Assembly: GCA_013791775.1 (NCBI GenBank)
Contig: VMTE01000021.1
Coordinates: forward strand, 1 to 39,619
DNA: 39,619 nucleotides
Direction of reading: 5' to 3'
Source: Hyphomonas sp.
GTDB lineage: Bacteria; Pseudomonadota; Alphaproteobacteria; Caulobacterales; Hyphomonadaceae
Positions within the stretch are counted from its first letter, which is position 1; every line of letters starts with the position of its first letter. Shown here piece after piece: positions 1 to 8,096 of this stretch. Made by a program: the position numbers and the translations under genes. The notes under the pieces are model-generated. The model was not told the DNA's origin. It was given only the letters and a program-made list of their open reading frames with translations, and ran no database searches.

Positions 1-102
1 AAGATCCCCGGTCTCAAGGCTGAGCCTCTCCGCACCGACGGCCAGCGCATCCTGCAAGACCTCAACACCGCCGCCCGCACCGCCGCGCTGAACTCGTCCT
101 GA
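1..102 (+). CDS. C-terminal end of an unidentified gene (partial)
   Basis: The window opens inside an open frame that runs from base 1 to a TGA at 100-102. Only 33 residues are visible, ending in a short helical-looking tail rich in Ala, Thr and Asn. This is too little to assign a family. The frame is the only long one at the window edge, and the stop is followed directly by an intergenic inverted repeat, which fits a true gene end. The function is unknown. Confidence 0.5.
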   Translation, partial: KIPGLKAEPLRTDGQRILQDLNTAARTAALNSS

Positions 103-127
103 AAACGTCAGACGTCGGTGGACAAGA

Positions 128-239
128 GCCCCGCCCCAACCTTCCCCGTACCGGGGAGGGGACAGACCCCGTTGTGCCGTGAGCTATCGCAAAAACGCTA
201 CCTGTCCCCTCCCCGGTACGGGGAGGGCTAGGGTGGGGC
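128..239. repeat. Long intergenic inverted repeat
   Basis: Arms at about 128-165 and 202-239 are near-perfect reverse complements over about 37 bases, separated by about 36 bases. Each arm itself contains a small dyad (CCCCGTACCGGGG in the left arm). It sits between two convergent genes, so it could act as a bidirectional terminator in RNA or be a dispersed intergenic repeat. A diverged relative of the same wording (gccccaccct...ggggaca) occurs near 11930-12010. Confidence 0.75.
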
Positions 240-271
240 CCCTTCAATTCAATCCGCTCACTGAATTTAGC

Positions 272-1045
272 TCAGGTCACCGACCCGTAGTCGGCCCCGG
301 CTGCCTCGAACCATCCGCGCCAGAAGGCCTTCACCTCGCTCAGCGGCAGGGCATATTCCTGACGCGGAACAATCCGGGCGACGACCTCGACACCCTCGAG
401 CCCCGCCCGCATGTCAGCGAGGCCGGACTCTGCCCAGGCCTCTTCGTCCGCCCCGCTCTTGTACATCGAGAAGCCGGGCGAATGCTGCATCAGGTCGGAC
501 ACGAGGATGAGCCGCCGCGCCGGAACATGGCCCTGGAAATCCGCCCGGTCGGCAATCGTGTACATCGCCTCCATCAGCGGCGAGCTCGGCGCCACCGTGT
601 CGCGCAAGGCGTCGTCCGCCTCGGACATTAACGGGGCATGAAACTTCCGCTCCCAGGCCTGCTGGATCATCTTCGGATTCTGGAAGATGGGGTTGGCTTC
701 AGCCGCGCTTCCCGGCGAGCAGCCGGTGAACACCTGCGCCGGATCATAGGGCGCGGCCGAGTTCGGCACGAGCAAGGTGAGGCGCCCGTAGCGCGGCAGG
801 CTGCGGGCCTCGCCGTCGAGCAGGGTGCGCACCCAGTCGAGGTCGGTGGCGTTGAACGGGTCCGACTGGTCGACCAGCACGATCGTGTGCACCGGGTCTT
901 CCCGGTCGAGACGGCAGCCCGTTTCGGCATCGGTCGGCGGCGGCTGGTGGATCGCGGCGGCCGCAAACAGTCCGAACACGGACGTCAGCATCAGCGCGAT
1001 GGCCGATCGCCAGAACCAGGGGCCGCGTTCCTTGCGTCGTGCCAT
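272..1045 (-). CDS. Membrane-anchored vWA-like hypothetical protein
   Basis: This is a 257-residue protein of unknown function. An N-terminal basic stretch is followed by one hydrophobic segment (about residues 11-30), so it is probably anchored in the inner membrane with a periplasmic or cytoplasmic domain. The pattern HTIVLVDQSDP followed later by a conserved-looking RLILVSDLMQ strand resembles a von Willebrand factor A fold with a partial MIDAS (DxS). That fold is an inference from pattern only. The ATG at 1045 is chosen because AAGAAGGCGGG lies just upstream and the start is 2 bases from the stop of the upstream gene, with which it must be co-transcribed. An upstream in-frame start at 1303 would overlap the neighbouring gene by 250 bases and is rejected. 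Confidence 0.75.
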   Translation of the reverse strand: MARRKERGPWFWRSAIALMLTSVFGLFAAAAIHQPPPTDAETGCRLDREDPVHTIVLVDQSDPFNATDLDWVRTLLDGEARSLPRYGRLTLLVPNSAAPYDPAQVFTGCSPGSAAEANPIFQNPKMIQQAWERKFHAPLMSEADDALRDTVAPSSPLMEAMYTIADRADFQGHVPARRLILVSDLMQHSPGFSMYKSGADEEAWAESGLADMRAGLEGVEVVARIVPRQEYALPLSEVKAFWRGWFEAAGADYGSVT

Positions 1046-1047
1046 GG

Positions 1048-2622
1048 TCAACCCGCCTTCTTGGCATCGCCGGCCGCTTTCGCGTCCCGCACCCGGCCGA
1101 TTTCGTCGGCCACTTTCTTCTCGATGGAGGACAGGCCCTGTTGCACCTGCTGGATATGGGTCTCCAGCCATTCGCGCGTCAGGTTCAGCGCTAGCACGTT
1201 CTGGTCGATCACCTTGACCGCCGCATTCGCCTGTGCGCGTTCCTTGGCATAGTCGAACGGCGGCAGCTGCGGCGTCAGGATCTCGTCGAAATAGGCCGGG
1301 CACGCGGACTGCTCACCCAGCTTGTCACGCAGGGAATTGCGCATCCGGCGGTGAGCCTGGCGGTAGGCCACCTTCAGGCCGCGCTCCTGGTCAGCCGCCT
1401 TGGCCGCGATGGCCACCGCGATATCCCGGCGCGACTCGAGCAGGTTCATCGCCTTCTCGATTTCCCGTTTTGCAGCGGCGTGGCGCGAGAGCTGTGTCTC
1501 GAACCACATCCGGCTGGCGGAGAAATAATTCGACAGGTCGCCGCGCAGGTCTTCGCGCAGCTGCTGGCGGTGCTCGTAAGCCTTGCGCTCCTTGCGCCAC
1601 ACCCGGCCATAGCCCGGATAGGGGTCCGTGATCCGGTCATAACCCTCATACACGGCCAGGCCGGATACCGTCAGTCCAAGGATCAATAGTGCCAGCGCCA
1701 CGAAGCTGTCGAAGGCAAAGACATTCGGGAACATCGAGGCGAGCACCGCGCCGGGCGCGATGTCGAACATCGAGAAGTCGCCGAGGCGTCCTTCGGCTTC
1801 GGCCACGATCAGCCCGGCCTCTACCGCGTCGCGGAAATGCGCGACAAACAGGTTGAGGAAAATGCCGAACAAGATACAGGCCCCGGCAATCACACCGCCC
1901 GCCACCTTGGCCGGCATGGCCGGATGGTTGAGATAGCGCAGCCCGAAAAATCCGCCTGTGACGCCGAACAGGACATTGACCGCCGACACCCCGAACGCCA
2001 CCAGCATGCCGCCGAGCAGACCGGCGCTCTGCGCGTCCTTGAACAGCAGCGCGTTGAACGCGCCCTCCACCAGCATGATGAAGACGAGAATGGCGATGGC
2101 CTGCTCGACATTCTTCTTGATGTCCGGCGTGCGCTTGCCGATCTGGTCGCCGTGGCGTTCCTTGAAGGCCTGCAGCTCGATGATCGCGGCAGAGTGGCGC
2201 TCCCTAGCATCGTTGGAATCGTCCGTTTCGTAGTGGCGGTATTCGTGTTCCTCGGCCTTGATCGACTCGCGCAACTGGTCCGGATGGATATCCGCCGGGG
2301 CCGTGTCGTGGATATAGTTGCGCACGCCGGCGGCCGTGGTGGACATCCAGGTCGTCAGCCCCCGGCGCACTTCCTCGGCGCGCTCGGCGATCAGCTGTTC
2401 GCGCTCGCTCCACTGGTCCTGCGTCATCGCCTCGGACACCGGCAGGGCATCGGCCGCATCGCGCCGCGCTTCCTTGCGGGTGATGCCCCGGCTGAGCCCG
2501 AGCTCACCCCTGGCACGCTTGCCTTTCAATCCGTGGTCAGACAATTCGTTGCGGCCCTGCAGCGGATCAATCCGCTTCGGGCATCCGATGTCCGTGCCCC
2601 AGCGCACAGTTTTCTTGCTCAT
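1048..2622 (-). CDS. Four-helix membrane protein with cytoplasmic coiled coils
   Basis: This is a 524-residue protein that I do not recognise. Residues 1-170 are soluble and highly charged. There are four predicted transmembrane segments at about 174-194, 202-228, 238-260 and 305-325. Residues 345-520 are charged and helical, probably coiled coil. The start at 2622 is preferred over 2658 because AAGGACGG stands at a good distance before it and nothing comparable stands before the longer form. The gene is the first of a two-gene operon with the vWA-like protein. The pairing of a membrane/coiled-coil protein with a vWA-like partner suggests a complex at the inner membrane, but its purpose is not visible in the sequence. 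Confidence 0.8.
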   Translation of the reverse strand: MSKKTVRWGTDIGCPKRIDPLQGRNELSDHGLKGKRARGELGLSRGITRKEARRDAADALPVSEAMTQDQWSEREQLIAERAEEVRRGLTTWMSTTAAGVRNYIHDTAPADIHPDQLRESIKAEEHEYRHYETDDSNDARERHSAAIIELQAFKERHGDQIGKRTPDIKKNVEQAIAILVFIMLVEGAFNALLFKDAQSAGLLGGMLVAFGVSAVNVLFGVTGGFFGLRYLNHPAMPAKVAGGVIAGACILFGIFLNLFVAHFRDAVEAGLIVAEAEGRLGDFSMFDIAPGAVLASMFPNVFAFDSFVALALLILGLTVSGLAVYEGYDRITDPYPGYGRVWRKERKAYEHRQQLREDLRGDLSNYFSASRMWFETQLSRHAAAKREIEKAMNLLESRRDIAVAIAAKAADQERGLKVAYRQAHRRMRNSLRDKLGEQSACPAYFDEILTPQLPPFDYAKERAQANAAVKVIDQNVLALNLTREWLETHIQQVQQGLSSIEKKVADEIGRVRDAKAAGDAKKAG

Positions 2623-2645
2623 CTTCCGTCCTTGTGCCGTTAACG

Positions 2646-2667
2646 ACTGGCCTCCCATCAGGCCAGT
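2646..2667. promoter_or_regulatory. Perfect dyad upstream of the membrane/vWA operon
   Basis: ACTGGCCT and AGGCCAGT (8-base perfect arms, 6-base spacer) lie 24 bases upstream of the start at 2622. The position would put it in the 5' leader of the operon. It could be an operator or an RNA hairpin. There is no run of T after it, so a terminator is unlikely. Confidence 0.45.
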
Positions 2668-2688
2668 GTGAAGCGTGGGCGTGGAGAC

Positions 2689-2840
2689 TTGACAGAGTCT
2701 GAACGTAAATGGCTCCTACCAAAATCGTAATGTTCGTTAACTGAACAAACTGCAATGAGGGCGCCGGCGTAGCAATCCATGCATTTTCATGGACTTACGG
2801 GGCCTCTGTCACCGCCGCGACACAGCGCGCGGCTTTTTTT
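2689..2840 (+). ncRNA. Candidate small RNA with intrinsic terminator
   Basis: On the plus strand a TTGACA box (2689-2694) is followed about 120 bases later by a textbook intrinsic terminator: stem GCCGCG/CGCGGC at 2814-2819 and 2828-2833, then seven T (2834-2840). In between lies a small hairpin CCATG/CATGG (2778-2793). No plus-strand protein gene lies upstream for this terminator to serve, since both flanking genes are on the minus strand. A short non-coding transcript is therefore the simplest reading. The -10 box is poor, so the promoter is the weak part. Confidence 0.35.
2814..2840 (+). terminator. Rho-independent terminator on the plus strand
   Basis: A six-base perfect GC stem (GCCGCG/CGCGGC) with an eight-base loop is followed immediately by seven T. 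This is the clearest intrinsic terminator in the window. It is oriented to stop plus-strand transcription in a gap where no plus-strand coding gene is seen. Confidence 0.7.
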
Positions 2841-2912
2841 GCCGGTAAGGCTTTGCTAACGCCTGTGGCCAAAGCATGGTGCCCCGCCCGCCTCCGGCGG
2901 CGGCGGCGGATT

Positions 2913-3902
2913 TCAGCCGTGCGCCTTGAGCAGCTGGAGAAAGGCCGCTGAACTCTGGTGCAGCACAAAGAAACTGCCTTTTGGCAAGGCTGTCGTGGCG
3001 ATGCCGAGCTCGGCCGACCGGGCCTCGAACGCTTTGCGCCAGGCCGGCAGCGTTTCCTCGCCGATCAAGGCCAGGCCGGCAAAATCCGCAAGCGCGCTGC
3101 GGCTGAGCGCGGGGTCCGGGATCAGGGCGCCGAGATTGCGCCGGAACGTCTCCGGACTGATCCGGCGCAGGCAGTCCCAGGCTTCGCCGAGGTCGCGCCT
3201 GTGGGTCTGGATGAACTCCGCGTCACTCGGCGCCTTGAAAACCTTCGCATAGAGCGCAGTGTGCCCGGTCCGGCGGACCACCTGCGTCAACGCCGCGAGC
3301 GACAGGCTGGCACCCGCCCGGGTTTGCAGACTCTGCAGGATGATATTGACGGTCCACGCATCGAGATCGCCGGCATCGGCGCCCGAATAGGCGGGGCGCA
3401 CCAAAAAGGTGAACCCGATGCGCGGGCTCGATCTGGCCAGCTTCAGTCCGGCCGGCCGCGCCGTGCCTTCCACGACGAGGACCGCATTCTCGATGCTGCC
3501 TTCCTCGAGGAATTCGGCCAGCACCTCCGCCTCCTCCTCGATGCTTTCGGCCGGGCTTGATTCGCCAAAGCCGCTCCGGCGCACGGCAATGATGCTGTAG
3601 CCTTCCGCCGCCGCATCGACACACAGTCCCCAGGGCGGCGCCATCGGATACTCCAGCGAGTGCAGCCAGACGACCGGGCGCAGGTGACTGCCGCCGAACT
3701 GCATGAACTGGATCTTCTTGCCGCTGCGGCGAAGGGCGGCGGTCTGCCAGATCCTCAGGACCCGGCCACGCTGGCCGACCTGATCGAGTCCATTGGCATA
3801 CGGACGATGCGCCGGTTCTGCCGCTGCCTGCGGACGTTTTCCTGATCCTTCCGGCACCCTGCTGCCTCGCCTGCCGACCTCTGCAATCGCGGAGGCATAC
3901 AC
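2913..3902 (-). CDS. Alpha/beta-hydrolase-like protein lacking the serine nucleophile
   Basis: A 329-residue protein. Residues 75-115 (VVWLHSLEYP followed by a VRRSGFGESS strand-turn) resemble the oxyanion strand and following loop of alpha/beta hydrolases. At the position of the nucleophile elbow the sequence reads EGTARPAG (about 145-152), so the usual G-x-S-x-G is missing. Either it is a non-catalytic member or the similarity is only in fold. The first 65 residues are low in recognisable signal and the ribosome site before 3902 is weak. A shorter form starting at Met 67 is possible. It stands alone, upstream of an intergenic gap and divergent from the esterase at 4049. Confidence 0.6.
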   Translation of the reverse strand: MYASAIAEVGRRGSRVPEGSGKRPQAAAEPAHRPYANGLDQVGQRGRVLRIWQTAALRRSGKKIQFMQFGGSHLRPVVWLHSLEYPMAPPWGLCVDAAAEGYSIIAVRRSGFGESSPAESIEEEAEVLAEFLEEGSIENAVLVVEGTARPAGLKLARSSPRIGFTFLVRPAYSGADAGDLDAWTVNIILQSLQTRAGASLSLAALTQVVRRTGHTALYAKVFKAPSDAEFIQTHRRDLGEAWDCLRRISPETFRRNLGALIPDPALSRSALADFAGLALIGEETLPAWRKAFEARSAELGIATTALPKGSFFVLHQSSAAFLQLLKAHG

Positions 3903-4048
3903 GATCCCGGATCAAAGTTCGAGCCCGGCGTAACGTCGCGCGTCAGGTAACCGGTTGCATCCACACCGTGAATGAGAGCTTGCCTGACGCCACGGCACAG
4001 GCGCAGCGTGGCTTGGCCAGCCATATTGAACACCCGGGAAGTGAAACC

Positions 4049-4999
4049 ATGCCTGATCCGACTATCCTGAACCGCCTCCACCCCGACTTCGCGCCCTTGC
4101 TGGCGCAGTTCGCGGTGGTCCCCGAATCGCCCCCGACCCTGGACGAGACGCGGGCGATGTACCGCGCGCTCCAGCCGCAGGCGCCGGCGATTGCGGTCGG
4201 CGAAATCCGGGAGGCCGTGATCCCCGGCCCCGCCGGCAACCTGAAAGTCCGCCACTATATTCCCGCCGGAAAAGGCCCCTTCCCGGTGATCGTTCACTTT
4301 CATGGCGGCGGCTTCATCCTCGGCGACCTCGACACGCATGACGCGCAATGCCGCCTGCTCTGCCGGGAGGCGGGCTGCATCGTCATGGCGGTCGATTATC
4401 GTCTGGGGCCGGAGCATCCCTATCCGGCGGCGCATGAGGATTGCTTCGCGGCGCTGCGCTGGGCCGGCGCCAAGGCCACCACCTTCGGCGGCGATGCCGG
4501 CCGGATCGGGCTTGCCGGCGACAGCGCGGGCGGACACCTCGCCCTCTACTGCGCCCTGCGCGCCAAGAAGGCGGGCGGCCCGGCGCTGAAGGCCATGCTC
4601 GCCATCGTGCCGGGCGTCGTAATGGGCCCTCCGCTCTCGGACGATATTTCTGCCGGACGCGAGAGGCGCGACAATCCCCTGCTCAGCTGCGAAGGCATGG
4701 ACAATTTCGTCGCCGCCTATTTTCAGGACCCGTCAGACCCCAGCGACCCGGCGCTGAACTTCCTCGGCGCGGACGTCTCCGGCCTGCCGCCGACGATCAT
4801 CGCCTCGGCCGAGATCGACGTGCTGCACGACGAGGGCGTCGCGATGGCGCGCCATCTGGAATCCTCCGGCGTGCCGACCCAGCTGATGGTCGCCGAGGGC
4901 ATGGTGCACATCTACTTCTCGGTGACCGAAGCGTTTCCGTCTGCGCGGCCCTTTGCGGTGAAGGCGGCGAAAGCGATGGGTATGTTGATGCGGGGGTGA
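4049..4999 (+). CDS. Alpha/beta hydrolase of the hormone-sensitive-lipase family (esterase)
   Basis: A 316-residue cytoplasmic esterase or lipase that hydrolyses carboxylic esters. Signatures in order: HGGGF (85-89, oxyanion hole), the DYRLGPEHPYPAA motif (116-128), GDSAG with nucleophile Ser159, Asp257 in AEIDVL and His287 in VHIYF. These together make a complete catalytic triad of the HSL (family IV) type. The start at 4049 has GGGAAG seven bases upstream. The longer reading from 3968 has no such site and adds a non-conserved leader. The natural substrate cannot be read from the sequence. It is a single gene with no visible operon partner. Confidence 0.9.
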   Translation: MPDPTILNRLHPDFAPLLAQFAVVPESPPTLDETRAMYRALQPQAPAIAVGEIREAVIPGPAGNLKVRHYIPAGKGPFPVIVHFHGGGFILGDLDTHDAQCRLLCREAGCIVMAVDYRLGPEHPYPAAHEDCFAALRWAGAKATTFGGDAGRIGLAGDSAGGHLALYCALRAKKAGGPALKAMLAIVPGVVMGPPLSDDISAGRERRDNPLLSCEGMDNFVAAYFQDPSDPSDPALNFLGADVSGLPPTIIASAEIDVLHDEGVAMARHLESSGVPTQLMVAEGMVHIYFSVTEAFPSARPFAVKAAKAMGMLMRG

Positions 5000-5407
5000 G
5001 GAGCCGATCGCTCCACGCGCCACCCTTGCGCGTCGTCGCCCCGGGATTGCCGCAGGCAATGCCCGGCACCCGGACTTTGCTTCGTGCGCGGATGAATTCT
5101 GGGCCCCGGACAAGTGCTGCGCACTTTCCGGGATGACGAGCACCGAGGGCGGAACATGAAGGACAGAAAGGAGCGCCAAGCAGAACTACGCCCATCCTGA
5201 GCGAAGACGAAGGATGGCCTGGCCACACCCTCACCCCGCCCGGCTCTCCTTCGACTTCGCTCAGGATGAGCCGTCCGAAACGTGGCGCGTATCAGCACGG
5301 CGGAATGCAACCCCGCCAGGCGAACCGCTCTTTTATCCGTACACGCCCTATCCGCAGACCCCTGCGAAGGGGTGAGCGGAAGATCGCGAGGCCGGTCTGT
5401 ATTGGCC
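5000..5407. other. 408-base intergenic gap with repeats
   Basis: No credible gene is seen between the convergent esterase and pccB genes. The gap holds several GC dyads, a 22-base inverted repeat pair (5193-5214 and 5247-5268) and a CCCCT-GCGA-AGGGG hairpin at 5359-5372, just beyond the pccB stop. That hairpin lacks a T run but may mark the pccB transcript end. Confidence 0.6.
5193..5268. repeat. Inverted repeat pair (CATCCTGAGCGAAG type)
   Basis: The 22-mer at 5193-5214 is the reverse complement of 5247-5268 with one mismatch, separated by 32 bases. The wording (CATCCTGAGCGAAG...GAAGGA) is that of short dispersed intergenic repeats often met in alphaproteobacterial genomes. It may fold as a hairpin at the 3' side of the convergent gene pair. 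Confidence 0.6.
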
Positions 5408-6940
5408 CTAAAGCGGAATGTTGTCGTGCTTCTTCCAGGGGTTGGTCAGTTTCTTGTTCTTCAGGGTGCGGAGTGATTTGGCGATGCGGCGGCGGGTATT
5501 GTGAGGCATGATGATGTCGTCGATATAGCCCTTCTTCGCGGCCACGTAGGGGTTGGCGAAGTTTTCTTCGTATTCCTTGGTGCGGGCGGCGAGTTTTTCC
5601 GGGTCGCCGGCTTCCTTGCGGAAGATGATTTCCACGGCGCCCTTGGCGCCCATCACGGCGATCTCGGCGGTGGGCCAGGCATAGTTGACGTCGCCGCGCA
5701 GGTGCTTGGAGCTCATCACGTCATAGGCGCCGCCGTAGGCCTTCCGTGTAATGACGGTAACCTTCGGCACGGTGGCCTCGGCATAGGCGAAGAGGAGCTT
5801 GGCGCCGTGCTTAATGAGGCCGCCATATTCCTGCTTGGTACCCGGCATGAAGCCGGGGACATCCACAAACGTCACCAGCGGGATATTGAAGCAATCGCAG
5901 AAGCGCACGAAACGCGCAGCCTTGCGGGAGGCGTCAATGTCGAGCACGCCGGCCAGCGTCATCGGCTGGTTGGCGACGACGCCGACAGTCGAGCCCTCGA
6001 TACGGCCAAAACCGCAGATCACGTTGCCGCCGAATTGCGGGCTGATCTCGAAGAAATCGCCCTCATCGACCACCTTGGTGATGAGTTCCTTCATGTCATA
6101 GGGCGTGTTCGGGTTCGGCGGGACCAGCGTGTCGAGGCTCATCTCGGAACGGTCGAACGTGTCATGCACCGGGCGCAGGGGCGGCGCCTCGCGGTTTGAG
6201 GCGGGCAGGAAATCGATCAGGCGGCGCATCTGAATCAGCGCTTCGATGTCGTTCTCGAAGGCGCCGTCCACGACGCCGGATTTCTTCGCGTGCACCGAGG
6301 CACCGCCGAGGGTTTCGTGGGTCACTTCCTCGTTGGTCACGGTCTTCACAACGTCCGGACCCGTCACATACATGTAGGAGGTGTCCTTCACCATGAAGAT
6401 GAAGTCGGTCATCGCGGGCGAGTAGACGTCGCCGCCAGCGCAGGGGCCCATGATGACGGAGATCTGCGGGATGACGCCGGAGGAGAGCACGTTCTCCATG
6501 AAAATGTCCGCATACCCCGCAAGTGAATCGACGCCTTCCTGGATGCGGGCACCACCGGCATCAAACAGGCCAATCACCGGCGCGCCATTGCGCGCAGCCA
6601 TCTGCTGAACCTTGACGATCTTCTCGGCATGGGCGCGCGACAGCGAGCCGCCGAAGACGGTGAAGTCCTTCGAGAAGACATAGACGAGGCGGCCGTTGAT
6701 GGTGCCCTGCCCGGTGACGACGCCGTCGCCGGGAATCTTCTGGTTGGCCATGTCGAAGTCCGCGCAGCGGTGCTCGACGAACATATCGTATTCCTCGAAG
6801 CTGCCTTCATCGAGGAGGACGGCGACCCGCTCGCGGGCGGTCAGCTTGCCCTTGGCATGCTGGGCCTCGATCCGCTTGACGCCGCCGCCCAGACGGGCGG
6901 CCTCGCGCCGGGCTTCAAGGTCCTCGATGAATTGCTGCAT
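5408..6940 (-). CDS. pccB: Propionyl-CoA carboxylase beta chain (carboxyltransferase)
   Basis: A 510-residue carboxyltransferase subunit of an acyl-CoA carboxylase. It transfers CO2 from carboxybiotin to propionyl-CoA, giving methylmalonyl-CoA in odd-chain fatty acid and branched amino acid breakdown. Family marks: [18 protein letters not shown] in the N-terminal half, [12 protein letters not shown] with [12 protein letters not shown], a [12 protein letters not shown] segment, and in the C-terminal half [10 protein letters not shown] and [10 protein letters not shown]. Its length is normal for PccB. The ATG at 6940 starts the conserved helix [15 protein letters not shown], and GGAG precedes it. 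The longer frame to 7030 is rejected. The biotin-carrying alpha subunit is not in this window. Confidence 0.95.
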   Translation of the reverse strand: MQQFIEDLEARREAARLGGGVKRIEAQHAKGKLTARERVAVLLDEGSFEEYDMFVEHRCADFDMANQKIPGDGVVTGQGTINGRLVYVFSKDFTVFGGSLSRAHAEKIVKVQQMAARNGAPVIGLFDAGGARIQEGVDSLAGYADIFMENVLSSGVIPQISVIMGPCAGGDVYSPAMTDFIFMVKDTSYMYVTGPDVVKTVTNEEVTHETLGGASVHAKKSGVVDGAFENDIEALIQMRRLIDFLPASNREAPPLRPVHDTFDRSEMSLDTLVPPNPNTPYDMKELITKVVDEGDFFEISPQFGGNVICGFGRIEGSTVGVVANQPMTLAGVLDIDASRKAARFVRFCDCFNIPLVTFVDVPGFMPGTKQEYGGLIKHGAKLLFAYAEATVPKVTVITRKAYGGAYDVMSSKHLRGDVNYAWPTAEIAVMGAKGAVEIIFRKEAGDPEKLAARTKEYEENFANPYVAAKKGYIDDIIMPHNTRRRIAKSLRTLKNKKLTNPWKKHDNIPL

Positions 6941-7096
6941 GACGGGTGCTCCGAGAGGAAAAAGGGGTCTGAAATCTGCCGGAACGACTGATACCCCCTC
7001 GCGCGGGGATGGCAAGCTGGCGCAGCGCACCTCGCAAACGATCGCGCCCCGGATGTCCGGTCCGGGGCGCAGGTCGTGGGGCGGGGTTACGCAGGG

Positions 7097-7630
7097 TTAC
7101 CAGCCGCGGCGGGGCGGCGGGGCCCTGCCCCGGGCGGGGCGCGGCAGGCCTTCGAGGCTGACCACGTCGCCGCGGCGGATTTCGCAGGTGACGCGTGCCT
7201 CGCGGTCGCGGCGGCGGCCTTCGAACTCGACCTCGTCAAAGGTCACGAAGAAACCGCGCGGGCCGACCTGGCGCACCCGCCGGTCCTCGTCGATATCGAT
7301 GTCGCGGTAGCCGAGATAGCGGGCTTCCTGGCGGACCGCCTGGCGGCAGGTCTGGACCGCGTCCCGCGTCAGGTCGCGGACTTCCCGGTCCGACTGGCCC
7401 CACTGGTTGAGGTCGCGGCGGTAGCCGTCTCCGCCCCGGTAGCCGTCTTCACGGCGGTGGCTGTCATAGCCGGCCGAGCCGATGGCGAGGGTGAGCCGCG
7501 TGTCGTCGCCCAGACGGGTTTCGACCTTGGCAGCGGCGCCGCGCGCGTCGGCAGCGGCGGGGGCAGCGAGGAGAGCCGGCGTAGCAAGCGCAACGACGGC
7601 AGCTCCGAGAGTTCTGATGGGTTTCGTCAT
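7097..7630 (-). CDS. Secreted hypothetical protein, Arg/Gly rich
   Basis: A 177-residue exported protein of unknown function. Residues 1-28 form a clear Sec signal peptide (MTKPIRTLG, then an Ala-rich core ending AAPAAADA). The middle is Arg, Gly and Asp rich (GYRGGDGYRRD). The C-terminal half alternates basic and acidic residues and ends in a Pro/Arg tail. An upstream in-frame ATG at 7681 would give a longer n-region; 7630 is chosen because the signal peptide then has ordinary geometry. No enzyme motif is seen. Confidence 0.7.
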   Translation of the reverse strand: MTKPIRTLGAAVVALATPALLAAPAAADARGAAAKVETRLGDDTRLTLAIGSAGYDSHRREDGYRGGDGYRRDLNQWGQSDREVRDLTRDAVQTCRQAVRQEARYLGYRDIDIDEDRRVRQVGPRGFFVTFDEVEFEGRRRDREARVTCEIRRGDVVSLEGLPRPARGRAPPPRRGW

Positions 7631-7735
7631 GGGAGCAGATTTGCACGGGCCGGCCAAACCGGGCCTGAAGGGCGCGTTCATGCCCGGTTCCCGTCCGGTT
7701 CATCTGCGGTTTACCGGGCGGGCGGCCGGATATTT

Positions 7736-7799
7736 GTGAGCGTTTGTTCGCAATGCCGCATTTTCGCCACTTTATAATGTGAGTGAGCGTTTGTTCGCA
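7736..7799 (+). promoter_or_regulatory. TATAAT promoter flanked by 17-base direct repeats
   Basis: The exact 17-mer GTGAGCGTTTGTTCGCA occurs at 7736-7752 and 7783-7799. A perfect TATAAT lies between them (7773-7778). The repeats would therefore cover the -35 zone and the transcription start. No good -35 hexamer is seen at the right distance. This is the layout of a repressor-controlled promoter, with the GCG...CGC core as half-sites. The downstream gene is the 60-residue exported protein. Confidence 0.6.
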
Positions 7800-7874
7800 G
7801 CTCGGGAATGGTTCCCGGGGCGGACGAACATGGGCGGCCGGAGGACCCGGCCCGCACCCAAATGGAGACACGAC

Positions 7875-8057
7875 ATGGCCCAGCGCCTGATGACCCCGTT
7901 CTGCTTTGCCTCGATCCTCGCCGCCGCGCTGATCGCCGAGGGGGCGATTGCGGGCGTGGGGGCGAAGGCGGCCCCTGCCGCGACCGCCCGCGCCGAAGCG
8001 CCGGCCCGGGTGGGCGCGGCGCAGGCACCGGTCCGGCGGACGCCTGGGGCGTGCTGA
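7875..8057 (+). CDS. Small exported protein (60 residues)
   Basis: A short gene with a strong ribosome site (GGAGA six bases before ATG 7875). It encodes an N-terminal hydrophobic segment (TPFCFASILAAALIA, residues 7-21) followed by an Ala/Arg/Pro-rich tail that ends in a single Cys. It is probably a secreted or membrane-attached small protein. It stands about 95 bases downstream of a TATAAT promoter bracketed by direct repeats, which suggests regulated expression. The family is unknown. The next gene is convergent. Confidence 0.55.
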   Translation: MAQRLMTPFCFASILAAALIAEGAIAGVGAKAAPAATARAEAPARVGAAQAPVRRTPGAC

Positions 8058-8096
8058 CGGGGGGGCCGGGGGCGGCAGCGCTCCGTAGACGGTGCA

